Below are positions 9,393 to 19,800 of a stretch of DNA of 64,000 bases, one piece after another (positions within the stretch are counted from its first letter, which is position 1; every line of letters begins with the position of its first letter). The notes under the pieces are model-generated. The model did no database searches. It was not told the origin of the DNA and saw nothing but the letters and a program-made list of their open reading frames with translations. Origin of the DNA: Emiliania huxleyi CCMP1516 (taxonomy: Eukaryota; Haptophyta; Isochrysidales; Noelaerhabdaceae); assembly GCF_000372725.1 (NCBI RefSeq), contig NW_005202303.1:126418-190417 (forward strand), in the 5' to 3' direction. Both the position numbers and the translations under genes were made by a program.

Positions 9393-9937
9393 AATTCTTT
9401 TTATCTACAGTCTGTTGCGGGCATTAAGAAAGCGTCCCATTAAGAAACCCTACCAAGCAATTTCCGCGAAAATCTAAGAAACCACGGCGCGCCGCAGGCG
9501 CGGCGGCCCCAAGAAAGGGCCCACACACGAGTGTGAACAGGAGCCCCGCTCAAATTTTCTCTTCGCCTGCGGCGCGCGCACTTGTCATTTGCCCAAGTCT
9601 GCGGTGTTCTGGGCGGTGTGGATGGAGGTGTGTGCGTCTTCCTGTCATCCCAAGACTGCTGACTGGCGCATCGGTCCAGCGCTTCCTTATTGTCATTTTA
9701 CCTAAAAATTCCTAGATCCCGGCTGACCTGGGGTGCCGGCCGAAGCTAAGAAACCACGGCGTGGGGTGGGTGGGGTGGGTGGAAAGGCTTAGAAACGGCG
9801 GCGTGCCGCGGTGCGCTTCGGCGGTTAGTGGTGCACTAACCTCCGAGAAACCCTTCGGGCGCTCCTCATCGCAAACCCTGTCAGCAGAGTCCTCCTCCGG
9901 GAATGTACGTAAGAGCTACATTCACTGACAAACACAC
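9346..9937. other. Non-coding stretch with AAGAAACC words
   Basis: Lower GC than the neighbourhood. The words TTAAGAAA and AAGAAACCACGGCG recur several times between 9425 and 9770. No coding frame is convincing. Confidence 0.4.
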
Positions 9938-10132
9938 GAATCGGTCACACCGCCATCGCCGTCGGTCGGGGAGAGGGGGGACGACACTGCTAGACTGCTT
10001 CGGCAGCGTGCACCTCGATCCTGTACCGTGTTTGTTATGACCCCCCCCAATGAACACTCCAGTGAGGGTGGCGAGACGATCGAGGGGTCCCGTACCATGC
10101 GGAATCGACCCTATCCAGTGCTCAAGTGCTCA
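9938..10132 (+). mobile_element. SINE-like repeat, copy 1 (5'-truncated)
   Basis: Shares, in order, ATCGGTCACACCGCCATCGC, CGTGCACCTCGATCCTGTAC, CCAATGAACACTCCAGTGAG and CCCTATCCAGTGCTCAAG with inverted and direct copies at 52578-52836 and 54768-55031. This copy lacks the tRNA-like head present in the other two. Confidence 0.7.
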
Positions 10133-10200
10133 ACACACGTGTCACGGAAAAAAAGAATCAATTCGCCTGAGCCGCTCTCGTCACCACACATGGAGGGCGC

Positions 10201-11667
10201 ATGACGGCCACGGCGGCACTTCCTCTACCCGGAGGAGGGCACAGAGGGAGGCGACGCGATGTGACCTCCCGCGCATGCCGTCCACGAGTGTGTGCATGTC
10301 TTCTGGCCTGCGCCATTTACATCGCGAGCCGTCAACCGGGGTATCAGCTTGCGATCGCGGCCGAGCTACAGCGCATGAGGGATGGACTGAGTGATGTACA
10401 ATCCTCCCTGCGACAGCATCAAACGGCGGTGGAGACGACGGCCAGAGAATCTGTGGCGGCGGCGTCAGAGCTGGCACGTTTGATGACTTCAAATGTGCAA
10501 ACGCGAAGCTGGCAGCTGGCAGCAGCGGCTCTTCTCCTCCTCGCCTGCGCCATCGTCGCTCTCTGTGTCTGCGCCACACGTCAGCCCTCGATGCGAGTGC
10601 AGCTTGTGACGCTCCAGGCCCGCGAGGACACAACCTTTAAACAACTGCGGGCGCTTCGGCGTGAGATCTCACGCATGCGAGAGGCTGTCGCCACCAAGGA
10701 AGCCAGGGCAGCAGCGAGGGCTGCGGCACGGGTTGAGGCCGCTAATCGCCGCGCCTTGGCAAGGCGACAGTTGTGGGAGCGGCTGTGTCGATGCTGGACG
10801 TGGACAAAGGCTCCGGTTGTTGCCCACACTCCGTTGGCAGCCACCGAGCGTGCAGTGCCTGCTCCGAGCCGCCTCCTGGTAGTCAGGGCGGCCGGGCCTG
10901 AAGCTCCGTTGCGGGAGGACCAGGACGCCGAGGGGCGAGCGATCCACGATTTGCTGTCTGCGGGCAAGCTGCTTGTGTTTACTCTCGATGCCAACGCCGC
11001 CGCCGGTGGTGGTGGTGGTGGCGGTGGCGGCGGCAGCAGCGACGTCTTCTCGTACCGCGTCCTCGAGCCGCGTAGCGCCCCGCCGGAATGTGATGGCGAC
11101 GAGGCCAACACCGCGTCATCGGGCAGCCTTCAAGAAGCGTACCAGCGGTGGCGCTCTCGCTATTCGCTAGCCACGGGCGCCGAGGCGTGGGCGGACGGGC
11201 TGTGTAGCCTGCAGGACGCCCAGCTCGAGAGGTTCCTCGACGCTCTCCTGTTGCTCGACCTCGACCACGCCGATGGCGCGGTCGTCGCCCTCTTGCGGCT
11301 GCACGACCTCCCAAACGAGTACGCGATGCCGCTTCGCTTTGGCGACCTCCTCATAGCCTGGTCTCCACAGCGCGATGCCGGCTTCCTCAGCCTCAGCCAC
11401 CGCGCGACGTGCAACGCACAGTCGGTCACAGCCCTTCACCGCTGGTGCTCCCTTCACGCTGCCACTGCACAGTTCACGCTGATCCGCGACGCCGCTAGCA
11501 GCAGCCAGAGCGTGAACGCTGAGCTCGAGTTCAACACGGTATACCGCAAACTCTTCCAGGTGTCGCGCATAGCGCCGGGGCGACACAAGGGAGGGCTGCC
11601 GTCCTCGCCGCCGCGGAGCATCCAGGCAATGGGCGGCGGGCGGGGCTCGTACCACGCTCTGCTCTGA
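10201..11667 (+). CDS. Two-helix membrane protein with coiled coil, unknown function
   Basis: 488 residues, no intron needed. The N-terminus holds a hydrophobic segment (CACLLACAIYIA, about 31-42), then a helical stretch to residue 100 and a second strong membrane helix (WQLAAAALLLLACAIVALCV). A charged coiled-coil follows (LRALRREISRMREAVATKEA, then Arg/Ala-rich). The second half is a soluble region with a ten-glycine run and ordinary mixed composition (AEAWADGLCSLQDAQLERFL, YAMPLRFGDLLIAW). The frame, codon character and acid/hydrophobic pattern make it more convincing than its antisense shadow. The first 28 residues are Arg-rich and the true start may be a few codons later. No family recognised. 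Confidence 0.6.
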   Translation: MTATAALPLPGGGHRGRRRDVTSRACRPRVCACLLACAIYIASRQPGYQLAIAAELQRMRDGLSDVQSSLRQHQTAVETTARESVAAASELARLMTSNVQTRSWQLAAAALLLLACAIVALCVCATRQPSMRVQLVTLQAREDTTFKQLRALRREISRMREAVATKEARAAARAAARVEAANRRALARRQLWERLCRCWTWTKAPVVAHTPLAATERAVPAPSRLLVVRAAGPEAPLREDQDAEGRAIHDLLSAGKLLVFTLDANAAAGGGGGGGGGGSSDVFSYRVLEPRSAPPECDGDEANTASSGSLQEAYQRWRSRYSLATGAEAWADGLCSLQDAQLERFLDALLLLDLDHADGAVVALLRLHDLPNEYAMPLRFGDLLIAWSPQRDAGFLSLSHRATCNAQSVTALHRWCSLHAATAQFTLIRDAASSSQSVNAELEFNTVYRKLFQVSRIAPGRHKGGLPSSPPRSIQAMGGGRGSYHALL

Positions 11668-12350
11668 AGAGATCGTCAGTAGACTGTTTTGTATGGAGAG
11701 GATGTTGATTGTGTTGATTGTGTATGTGTGTATAGAGGCTTGAAAAGCCGTACGTAGCCGTCGAATGGATTGTGAGCAACGTCGTGGCTTTTTTCTAGAG
11801 CTGTCAAACGTTAAGTGAGCTGAACAGTGTTGCTAGTGTTAACAGTAGGAAAACAAAAAGGAAAACAGAGGGTCCCCAGCACTTTGCGTTTCCGGAAATT
11901 TCCAGGGAAAACAGAGGGGGTGTTTGGTGCTCCATTCTGGAAACTCGCGAGTTTCCCTGAGTCTGAGAGCTGGTCTGGGGCAAAATCTGAGGCAAAATTG
12001 AGGAAATCGACAAAATACCCAGGCGGTCGCAGGGTAAGTTCCAGGTATACACGGGTTCTCCGCAAAATTCCCGGCATTTTGCCGATTTGGCCTAAAATTT
12101 GGCTGATTTTGGGCCCAAACCAGCCTCCAGACTCGGCTCAGCGCCCAAAATTTGACGATTTCCACGGAGAATTCCCGGGAAAATAGAGAGGAAAAGAGAG
12201 GGTGTTGTAGAGAAAAAAGGAAAGGAAAACAGACGGGGTGCGAGAGGCAAACCTGCTCTAGCCTCAACACCTAGACGTGGCACCCGTGAGCCGTGTGTCC
12301 CGGCTGTCGCGTGTATGTGTCTTGTGTGTGTGGACTTGAGTCCCTTGCGC
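11668..12350. other. Non-coding, AT-richer block
   Basis: From about 11800 to 12240 the sequence is rich in GGAAAACAGAG, TTTCCGGAAATTTCC and AAAATTTGG words, clearly different from the GC-rich flanks. It has no coding frame of quality. Its composition suggests an old inserted repeat, but I see no clear ends. Confidence 0.45.
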
Positions 12351-12480
12351 CTCTATGATTAGCACACCGTCTGCGCAGCGCTCTCGGAGAGGCGCTTTGT
12401 ACACTCGGGTTTGGATGGTACTTGGTGGCGCGTAGCGGGGGGGCCCGCCGGAGGCTGCTGGCTGGTTTTTTAGGATTTAG
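12351..12480 (+). repeat. Dispersed repeat family E, copy 1
   Basis: Blocks GTCTGCGCAGCGCTCT, CTCGGAGAGGCGCT, ACTCGGGTTTGGATGG and CCGGAGGCTG in the same order and orientation as at 41651-41785. Both copies start near GCCTCTAT and end near GATTTA. Confidence 0.7.
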
Positions 12481-12624
12481 CGGTTTTTACTCTCGTGATT
12501 AAAAGCCGTATATATCTAACGTACCGAAGTTTGCACGGCAGGGCAGTATGGGCATATGGCAGGGCAGGCCATAGGACGCCGTATATAGCTCTCCGCGACG
12601 ATGTCTCTCAGAGAGTCGCCCTCG

Positions 12625-15600
12625 TTACGACGCGACTCTCCACTCAAAAGAGGGCGCTCCGGCGCTCCTGGCTGACCGTTCGGGGCGGGCGCACGCTCGC
12701 TCTACGTGCTGTGCGAGCAGCGACTTGAGGGTCGCCTCGAGCGCGCCGCTCTCGGGCACTTCGGCATCGAGAGCCGCGTCGATCCTTGCCGCCGCCGCCG
12801 CCGCCTCGGCGGTCATGGCCAGACGGCCCCGTCTTCCTTGCTTGGTGCGTGGGCTCGGAGCGGCGGGAGGGCCGCCGCCGCGTGCCGGCGTCCCAAGCGG
12901 TATCCCGAGTTGAGACGCCGGCGCATCGAGGAGCTCCGCGGACAGCGCCTCGATCTGCCGCCTCGTCTCTTCCGCGTCCGCCGCCGCGTCCGCCGCCGCG
13001 TCCGCCGCCGCGTCCGCCGCCGCGTCCGCCGCCGCGTCCGCCGTAGACCCCTGAGGCCCACCAGCGCGGGCCGGCGAGGCTGGCTCGGCGAGAAGCGCAG
13101 CCGCCAAGCTGCGCACGACCTCGCTCGTCGCGCGTCGCGCGGCGCACGCGGCCTCCGCGGCGCGATCGCTGTCCGAGGCGTCGGCGAGCGCGCGCGCGTG
13201 CTCCCGCCGGAGAGCGCGTGTCGCCTCCTCCGCCTCGCGAAGCCTCGCCCGGGTGGCACGGTTGGCTCGCGCCGCCGCCGAGCCTCGCGCCTCCTCCTCC
13301 CGCGCCGCCGCGGCGGCGGCGGCGGCGAGCCTCCGCTCCGCCTCGCCGAGCTGCTGCTCCTTACCACGCAACTCTGCCTCGGCCTTGGCCGCCCGCTGCA
13401 GCAAGCGCGGCCGCTCCTCGAGCAGCCTCTCCTCTGCCGCCTTCGCATCGTCTAGCTTCGCGCGCGCCTGCTTGAGCAGGGCGTCACGCGCGCGCGCCTC
13501 GGCGCGCGCCCGAGCGGACGCGTCTCCGGCCGTGGCGCTCTCGGACTGCGCCGCCGCGAGCCGTGCCTCGAGCTCGCGCCGCTCGGAGCGCTCGGTCGAC
13601 AGCTGACGGCGCGCGTCGGAGAGGGCCTCTGTTGCTGCTCGGAGGGCGCGGCCCTTCTCACGCACCGCCTCGCTCAGCCCGTCGCGCTCCGAGTTCGCCG
13701 CCGCAGCCTCGGCAAGCCGGCTCCTCGCCTGCCGCAGTTGCTCCTGCAATGCGCGCAACTCGCGCTTCGACGCTCCCGCCGCCCTCGCTGCCGCGCGCCT
13801 CTGGTCGCCGTCTCCGACGCCTGCGCGCCCCGCGCCGGCCGCCTCCGCGCCGGCCGCCCCGCCCTCCGCCGCAAGCGGCGCGCCCTGCTCCTCGTCCGGC
13901 CGCCGCGCCGCCCGCTCCGCCTCGAGCTCCGCGTGATCCCGCCCCGCCAGACCCGCCCCCGCCGCCCTGCAGCCCCCGCGCCGCGGCGCGTCCCTCGACG
14001 CGTTGTCGCCCTCCGCCGCCGCCGCCTCGCCCCGCTGCGCCTCCTCGGCCGCCCTCGCCTGCGCGCGGGCCGCGCTCAGCTCCTTGCGCAGCGCCTCCAC
14101 CTCATCCCGTCGCGCTTCCTCCGCTCCCGCGCCGGCCTTCGCGCCGGCCAGCTCGATCTGCATCGCCTCGATCTCGGAGCGAGACGCAGTGAGCTCCGCA
14201 AAGGCCGCCGTCGCCGCCTCCTCGGAGGTGGTTCGCAGCTCGCGCATCTCGTCACGGGCCGCAACCGCCTCGGCCGCCTCGGCCTCTTTCCGCCTCACGG
14301 CAGCCCGCGCCGCCTCCTCGGCCGCCTCTGCAACGGCGCGCGCACGGTCGGCCTCCTCCGCGCGCCGCTCCGCCCGCTCCAGCCGCGCCTCCGCCTCCGC
14401 CACCCGGGAGGCCGCCACCTCTGACACCTCGGACGCCGAGTGGGCGGCGGCGGCGGCAAGCGCCTCGCCCTGTCGGCGGGCGGCGCTCAACTCGCAGCGA
14501 AGCCTCGAGACCTCGGCCGGCGCCTCGAGCAGCCGTGACGCCTCCGCCCGCGCGACACGCTCCGCCATCCGAAGCGCCGCGGCCTCGGTCTCGACCGAGC
14601 GCGCCTTCGCCTCGGCGGCAGCGCGGGCCCGCTGCTCCGCGTCCAGCGCAGCTCGCAGCGCCACCGCCTCAGCCTGCAACGCTCGCCGCCTCTCGGCCGA
14701 CCGGCGCGCCGCATCAAAGCCAGATCTGCCGCCGCCACCCCCGCAGCCATTGCTGCCGTTGCCGCCGCCGCCGCCGTCACTGCCGCCACCACCGCCGCTG
14801 GCGCCACTCCCGCTGCCCACGCCGTCGCTCTTGCCGCAAACCGGCTGCTGCTGGCTCGGCGGAGAGCTTCTGTCAAGGAGGGCAGACACCTGCGCCTTCA
14901 GGCTGCTGCTGCTGCCGTGCAGCGGAGGAGGCGACGCGGCGCGGGACGGCGACTCGGAGGATGGGATCACGAGCGACGCCTCCGCCGCCGCCGCCTCGCC
15001 GAGCGAAGGAACGGCGCCCCCCTCGCGCGCGACGGCCAAGCGGCTGGCAAGAGCCTCCGCCTCCTCGGCGGCGGCGGCCTCTCGCCACACGCGCAGCTCG
15101 CGCGCGGCCGACTCGGCGCTGGCCTCCGCCCTCTGCCGCCCTCTCTCCGCGGCGCACAACTGCGCGTCTGCTTCGGCGAGGTCAGCGCGCAGCATCTCCG
15201 CATCGGCGAGTGCGCTCTGCGCGCCAAGCGATGCGCCGGCGGCGGCGTCTGCCTCCGCCCGACGCAGATCCTCCGCCTCACGCAGCCTCTCCACCTCAGC
15301 GCGCAGCGCCGCCTCCTTGCCCGCCGCCGCCGCGGCCTCCTCCTCGTAGCGCCGCGCAAACCGCGCCTCTGCGCGCTGCTGCTCTGCCAGCTGCCGGCCG
15401 CATCTCTCATCTGACGCGGCCGCCGCTTCGCGCGCCGCGCGAAGCTCGGCTTCGAGCGCATCCCGCCGCCCAGCCTCCGTCGCCTCGGCCGCCTCGCGTG
15501 CGCGAGCCGCCGCCTCCCGAGTCGCGACAGCTGCCGCCTCTGTCGCTGCGCGCGTGTCGCTGTCTGCCGCCGAGAGCGCGCCGCTGAGTGCAGCGACCTG

Positions 15601-16122
15601 TGCGCGTAGCTCTGCAATCTCATCGAGCGCTGCACCAAGCGCCTCGCGGTTGTCCGCGGCAGCCAGGCTCCCCTCTGGCTCGAGGCCCTCCGATGCGAGC
15701 GAGAGGAGCGACGCCTCCGCCTGGTCAAAGGCGGCGCTCTCCGCGACGCGCCTCTGCGCCTCGGCCGCGAGCCAAGCGGAGCGCTCGTTGCGCAAGTGCG
15801 CCGCGGCGAGCGATGCGGCTTCACGGCGCGCCTCGGCCGCCTCCTGGCCGGCGACCGCCTCGCGCCTCGCCCGCTCCGACGCCTCGGCACGCGCCTCGGC
15901 CGCCTCGGCGGCAGCCTCCGCCTCGAGAAGCTGCGCCACCGCGGCATCTACCCGTGCCACCGCCTCGACGTTCGACCCGGGCGCTTCAGCAAGCGCCGCC
16001 ACCTCGCTCTGCAGTCGACGAATCGTGGCGTCTTTGGCTTGCAGCAGCTCCAGGCAGCGCTCAGCCCGGCTCTCCGACTCTGCTGCGACCGACGCGAGCA
16101 GCGCTCTCACGTCGTCCGCCAT
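12625..16122 (-). CDS. Large Ala-rich coiled-coil protein
   Basis: About 1165 residues in one uninterrupted frame. I start it at MADDVRALLASVAAESESRA (16122); an ATG 24 codons upstream is also in frame. Almost the whole chain is Ala/Glu/Arg heptad-like (QSEVAALAEAPGSNVEAVAR; ASLAAAHLRNERSAW), with a Ser/Gly/Pro-rich break about one third of the way in (SSESPSRAASPPPLHGSSSS and a poly-Gly run). Near residue 720 an 80-residue segment turns Gly/Arg-rich, which may be an unspliced intron or local frame change. A four-residue DAAA repeat occurs near the end. This fits a cytoskeletal, basal-body or Golgin-type scaffold; which one cannot be told. The long plus-strand frames opposite are Ser/Arg/Pro-rich shadows. 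Confidence 0.75.
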   Translation of the reverse strand: MADDVRALLASVAAESESRAERCLELLQAKDATIRRLQSEVAALAEAPGSNVEAVARVDAAVAQLLEAEAAAEAAEARAEASERARREAVAGQEAAEARREAASLAAAHLRNERSAWLAAEAQRRVAESAAFDQAEASLLSLASEGLEPEGSLAAADNREALGAALDEIAELRAQVAALSGALSAADSDTRAATEAAAVATREAAARAREAAEATEAGRRDALEAELRAAREAAAASDERCGRQLAEQQRAEARFARRYEEEAAAAAGKEAALRAEVERLREAEDLRRAEADAAAGASLGAQSALADAEMLRADLAEADAQLCAAERGRQRAEASAESAARELRVWREAAAAEEAEALASRLAVAREGGAVPSLGEAAAAEASLVIPSSESPSRAASPPPLHGSSSSLKAQVSALLDRSSPPSQQQPVCGKSDGVGSGSGASGGGGGSDGGGGGNGSNGCGGGGGRSGFDAARRSAERRRALQAEAVALRAALDAEQRARAAAEAKARSVETEAAALRMAERVARAEASRLLEAPAEVSRLRCELSAARRQGEALAAAAAHSASEVSEVAASRVAEAEARLERAERRAEEADRARAVAEAAEEAARAAVRRKEAEAAEAVAARDEMRELRTTSEEAATAAFAELTASRSEIEAMQIELAGAKAGAGAEEARRDEVEALRKELSAARAQARAAEEAQRGEAAAAEGDNASRDAPRRGGCRAAGAGLAGRDHAELEAERAARRPDEEQGAPLAAEGGAAGAEAAGAGRAGVGDGDQRRAAARAAGASKRELRALQEQLRQARSRLAEAAAANSERDGLSEAVREKGRALRAATEALSDARRQLSTERSERRELEARLAAAQSESATAGDASARARAEARARDALLKQARAKLDDAKAAEERLLEERPRLLQRAAKAEAELRGKEQQLGEAERRLAAAAAAAAREEEARGSAAARANRATRARLREAEEATRALRREHARALADASDSDRAAEAACAARRATSEVVRSLAAALLAEPASPARAGGPQGSTADAAADAAADAAADAAADAAADAEETRRQIEALSAELLDAPASQLGIPLGTPARGGGPPAAPSPRTKQGRRGRLAMTAEAAAAAARIDAALDAEVPESGALEATLKSLLAQHVERACARPERSARSAGAPSFEWRVAS

Positions 16123-16860
16123 TTGACGGGTAAAAGGAGAATACTGTCCCGTTTTGCTGTTCACAGCTAGGGACGGCCTCTGCGGGAAAGTCAAACAACC
16201 CCACCTACCTACCTACCACAGGCAAACCTTCGGCTCCCGCTCAGAGGCTCCCCGCGCCCGTGCGGCGCGCCGAGGCGGCGCCGAGGCCGGCGCCTTGCAC
16301 CCGGCCCGCGGCCGGCACCGCCTCGCCCCATGCTCGGATCACCCCGACAGCGCGATGCGAGAGCAGATTGTGAATGAGCTTTTTGCTCGCCTTCCCTGGG
16401 ACCCCGTGTTGCGTGACTCTGTGCGATTTCGGGCCCGGGGGGTTGTGCGTTTACGTGAATGAGCTTGGTGTGCGCGAGTACGCCTACGCGGCGCTCCTCG
16501 GGCTCGTCCGCATCGAGGGAACTCTCACCTCATGATTGTCATGAAGGGCGGCGGGCCGTGTGCGGGTGCCCGGCCCTCCTCCCCACCCCTCTTCCTCTCC
16601 CCCAGGTCGTCTCCAATCCCCGCCCCGCCCCACACCCCAGCCCCTTCCCGCCTGCCTCGACCCCCCTCCTCGACCCTCCTCCTGCGAGCTCGCAGGGCCC
16701 CCCGGAGGGATGCTCAACCGCCCCGCTCCACTGCGGCGGTCCTATTCGCTGGCGACGCTGCTCACTTCAGTCGGAGGCCGACTGCCGAGTTGGCAAAGTC
16801 CGCAGCCTCACGCGGCCGCCCCGGGAAGGCCACCTTCCACTTGACCTCCCCGCACTCGAA
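16123..16860. other. Divergent upstream region and possible 5' exon
   Basis: The coiled-coil gene and the transporter diverge here. Around 16420-16532 a plus frame reads LCDFGPGGLCVYVNELGVRE and then YAYAALLGLVRIEGTLTS before a stop; this might be a 5' exon of the transporter. A pyrimidine-rich stretch follows (16580-16690). Confidence 0.35.
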
Positions 16861-19800
16861 ATGTTCGAGACTCCCAGCGCGCTGCGCTTCCAGGAGGGCA
16901 ACCGCAAGAAGAGCGGCGGCTTCCAGGGCCTCAACGAGCCTCTGCTCACCTCGTCGAGCTCTCGCTCGAGCCTCGCGGGCGCGCCCGCGTGGTGGATCGC
17001 GTGGGCGATGCTCCCGGTCGCCGTTGCGCAGCTGCTGCTCGGCGCCGGTGAGAAGGTGCTGTTTGCGCGGATGGCGGGCGCGACGCCCAACGGCGCGCTC
17101 GTGGTGCACACCGTCCTCACCCTGCTCAACGTGCTGCTATACGCCCTCCTCCGCCTCGCGCGCGCGCAATCGTCCGCCGGCCAGGTTCCGGCGCAGCTGC
17201 GGCGGCTGCGGCCGGCGAGGCTCGCAGCGATGGGCGTGCTCGACGCGCTCCACTCGCTCCTGCTCATCGACTCGGCCGCCTCGCTGCGCGGCATCACGCA
17301 GGCGGTGCTGGCGCAGGCGTCGCTCCCGTTCACCGTCGGCTTTGCGTGCATCGTCGCAAACCGCGGCGCGCGGCGCCGCTGCCCGCCGCTTACCCTCGTC
17401 CTCTCGGGGCTTGTCGCGGCGGGCGCGATCGGCGTGGCGCTCCTCCCGCTGCCAGTCGAGAGCACGCCGCCGCCGCTGCACGGGGGCGGGTCGGGCCCAA
17501 ACCCGATCGTATCGGACGCCCTCCCCGGCTCGCCCGACGCGGCCGGGCCGGCGCTCGCCGCGCGCGCCGCCTTCGCGGTCGGCCGAAAGGCCGGCCCCTT
17601 CCCGGTCGGGATACTCCACCCCTCCTCCATCAGGGAGCAGACCGAGCCGCGGCCGGGCGTCGCGCGCCGCCTCGCGGACAGCGGCAGCGGCGGCGGCCCC
17701 GGCCCCGTCGGCGCACCCCCTATGCCCGGCGGTCCGCGCCAGCTCAGCGCGAGCGAGATCGCCCCTGGGAGCCGCGCCTGGCGGTTCGCCAACCTCTCGC
17801 TGACGGCGGTGCAGCGCGCGCCGGAGTCGTGCGGGTGCGTCGGCTCGGGCGGCAAGCAGACCGGCGGCGGCTGCGCCGGAGGCCTGGCGGTGGCGTGCGG
17901 GCGGCTGCGTGGCGCGCGGCTGGAGGGGATCAGCGCCGGCGAGGTGCAGGTGGTAGCGGGGCTGCGGTTCGTCCTGGTGGCGCGCGCAGACGGCGGCGGC
18001 GGCGAGGGTCGGGGAGGCGCGAGCTTGCGCTTTGAGGTCGTGGAGCAGGCGTGGGCGCACACCGCGCAGCTGCTCGACGCTCGCTACTCGCAGCCGGTGT
18101 GCCATCAGTGCTCCGATTCGGTCGCCCATCTCTCTGCTTTCTCACCCAATCTCTCGTGGCTAGGCCCGACGCGATCGCCGTCGAGGTGGAGCCGTGGCGC
18201 ACCGGATGAATGGATGGATGGATGGCACTAGGTGGGCGGCACGTCGGAGGCGCTCGTATCTATGGAACTGCTCAAGGCTCCTCTCAAGCTCGAGGAGTAT
18301 GGCGAGCTGCCGGGGCCCGACGAGGCGGGCATCGCGCGGGCAGGCAGCGGCGTCGCGACGATCTGCGACCCTCACTGCCACCCGTCGCCGCCCGTCGAGC
18401 CGAGCGAAGCCGCGCCACCGCTCCGTGAGTCCGGGCAGGAGGAGCAGCGCGAGCAGCACAGGCAGCAGCAGCAGCAGCAGCAGCAGGAGAAGGCGGAGGA
18501 GAAGGCGGAGCTGCCGCGGGTGGGCGGCCGCACCGGCGACGCGGGCGACGACACAAGCGACCCCGCCAAGCCCGCCGCCTCCGCCTCCGCCCCGGCTCCG
18601 CCCGACGCCGCCTCGTCTCGCGACGACGACGAGCGGGCCCGAGACTACCACACCATCCACGGGACTGAACCCACACTGGATTCGATGCTCTGGAGGTATG
18701 GGACTAGGCGCGCGACTACCAGCGCGACAGAGACTACCAGAGGGAGCCAGCCTCGCACTCGGACGCCGAAGACGCGCGCGTCATCTACGTCGTCGCCGTG
18801 GGTGTCTCTGTCTGCTCGAGCACGCTCAAGTCGCATTGGCTCGCCGGCCTAGACGCGGAAAGAGAAGTGGCGTTCCCCCGCAGCCCAACCAGCACACGCC
18901 TCCGCTCCCTCTTGCTGCGGCAACACCTTTGCTTGACGGTCGGTGTGCAGTCGTCACGCGAGGCACACCGCGTGCACTGCAAAATTCAACCCCGGGCCCA
19001 GATCGCATGAACAGCAGTCGAGAACGGACGGTCAGACAGAGATCGACTAGTCAGACAGGCAACGCCGAGTCCCACGGAAGGCTAGCGCGCCACCTGCCTC
19101 TCAGCGCGAGCTCTAGACACCGACTCCACCGCACAAGGCGGTGCTCGCACGAGGCTGTGCTTGCACCCTGACGATGGTGTGTCGCGAAGCGCAGGCTCGC
19201 CAGCGCGCCCGTCGACTTGCTTGTCCTCAACTCGTGGCTGCCTCTCGCGCAGTCGGCGGCCGGGCTGCTGCTTGGCCCGCTGCTGCTGCAGGCGCTGCAC
19301 GGCCGCCCCGTCGCAGAGACGCTGGCGCACCTCGGCCGCTCGCTGGGCTGCTTGCTCTCGTCGCTCGCCCAGGCGATGTTTGACGGGCCCGACAAGCTCG
19401 ATTGGGGCCACAGCGACCGCCACGACCGCCCCTCTGACTATTACCACCCGGCGACTGTCCCCGCGCCGGTCGCGGCGACCGTGGGTAGCGGCGCGGTGCC
19501 GCCCGCCACGCACGTCCCGGTTCCGCTGCTCGAGTACATCGCGCTGTCGACCGCGGGGGGCGGGGACGGCGCGGCGGGGGGGGCGGCACCCTCGGCGGCG
19601 AATGCTGATTCGGCGGTCTTGGCCGAGGCGGCGGCGGCGGTGGCGGCGTTCCGTGCAGCCAGCGCGGCGGAGAGGGGCGCGGCCATGGCGCGTGCGGTGT
19701 CCGTGACGGAGGCTTGGGGCGCGGCCATGGAGGCTGCAAAGGCGGCGGCGGCCGAGGCGGCGGCGAAGGAGGCGCTGGCATCGTGCACCACGTGTGCCAT

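Noticed and set aside
12700-16140. Long plus-strand frames opposite the coiled-coil gene
   Set aside because: Ser/Arg/Pro-rich readings without domain pattern, expected as shadows of a GC-rich Ala/Glu/Arg coding strand.
16767-18062. 431-codon minus frame opposite the transporter
   Set aside because: Pro/Arg/Ser-rich shadow; the plus strand has helices and family signatures.
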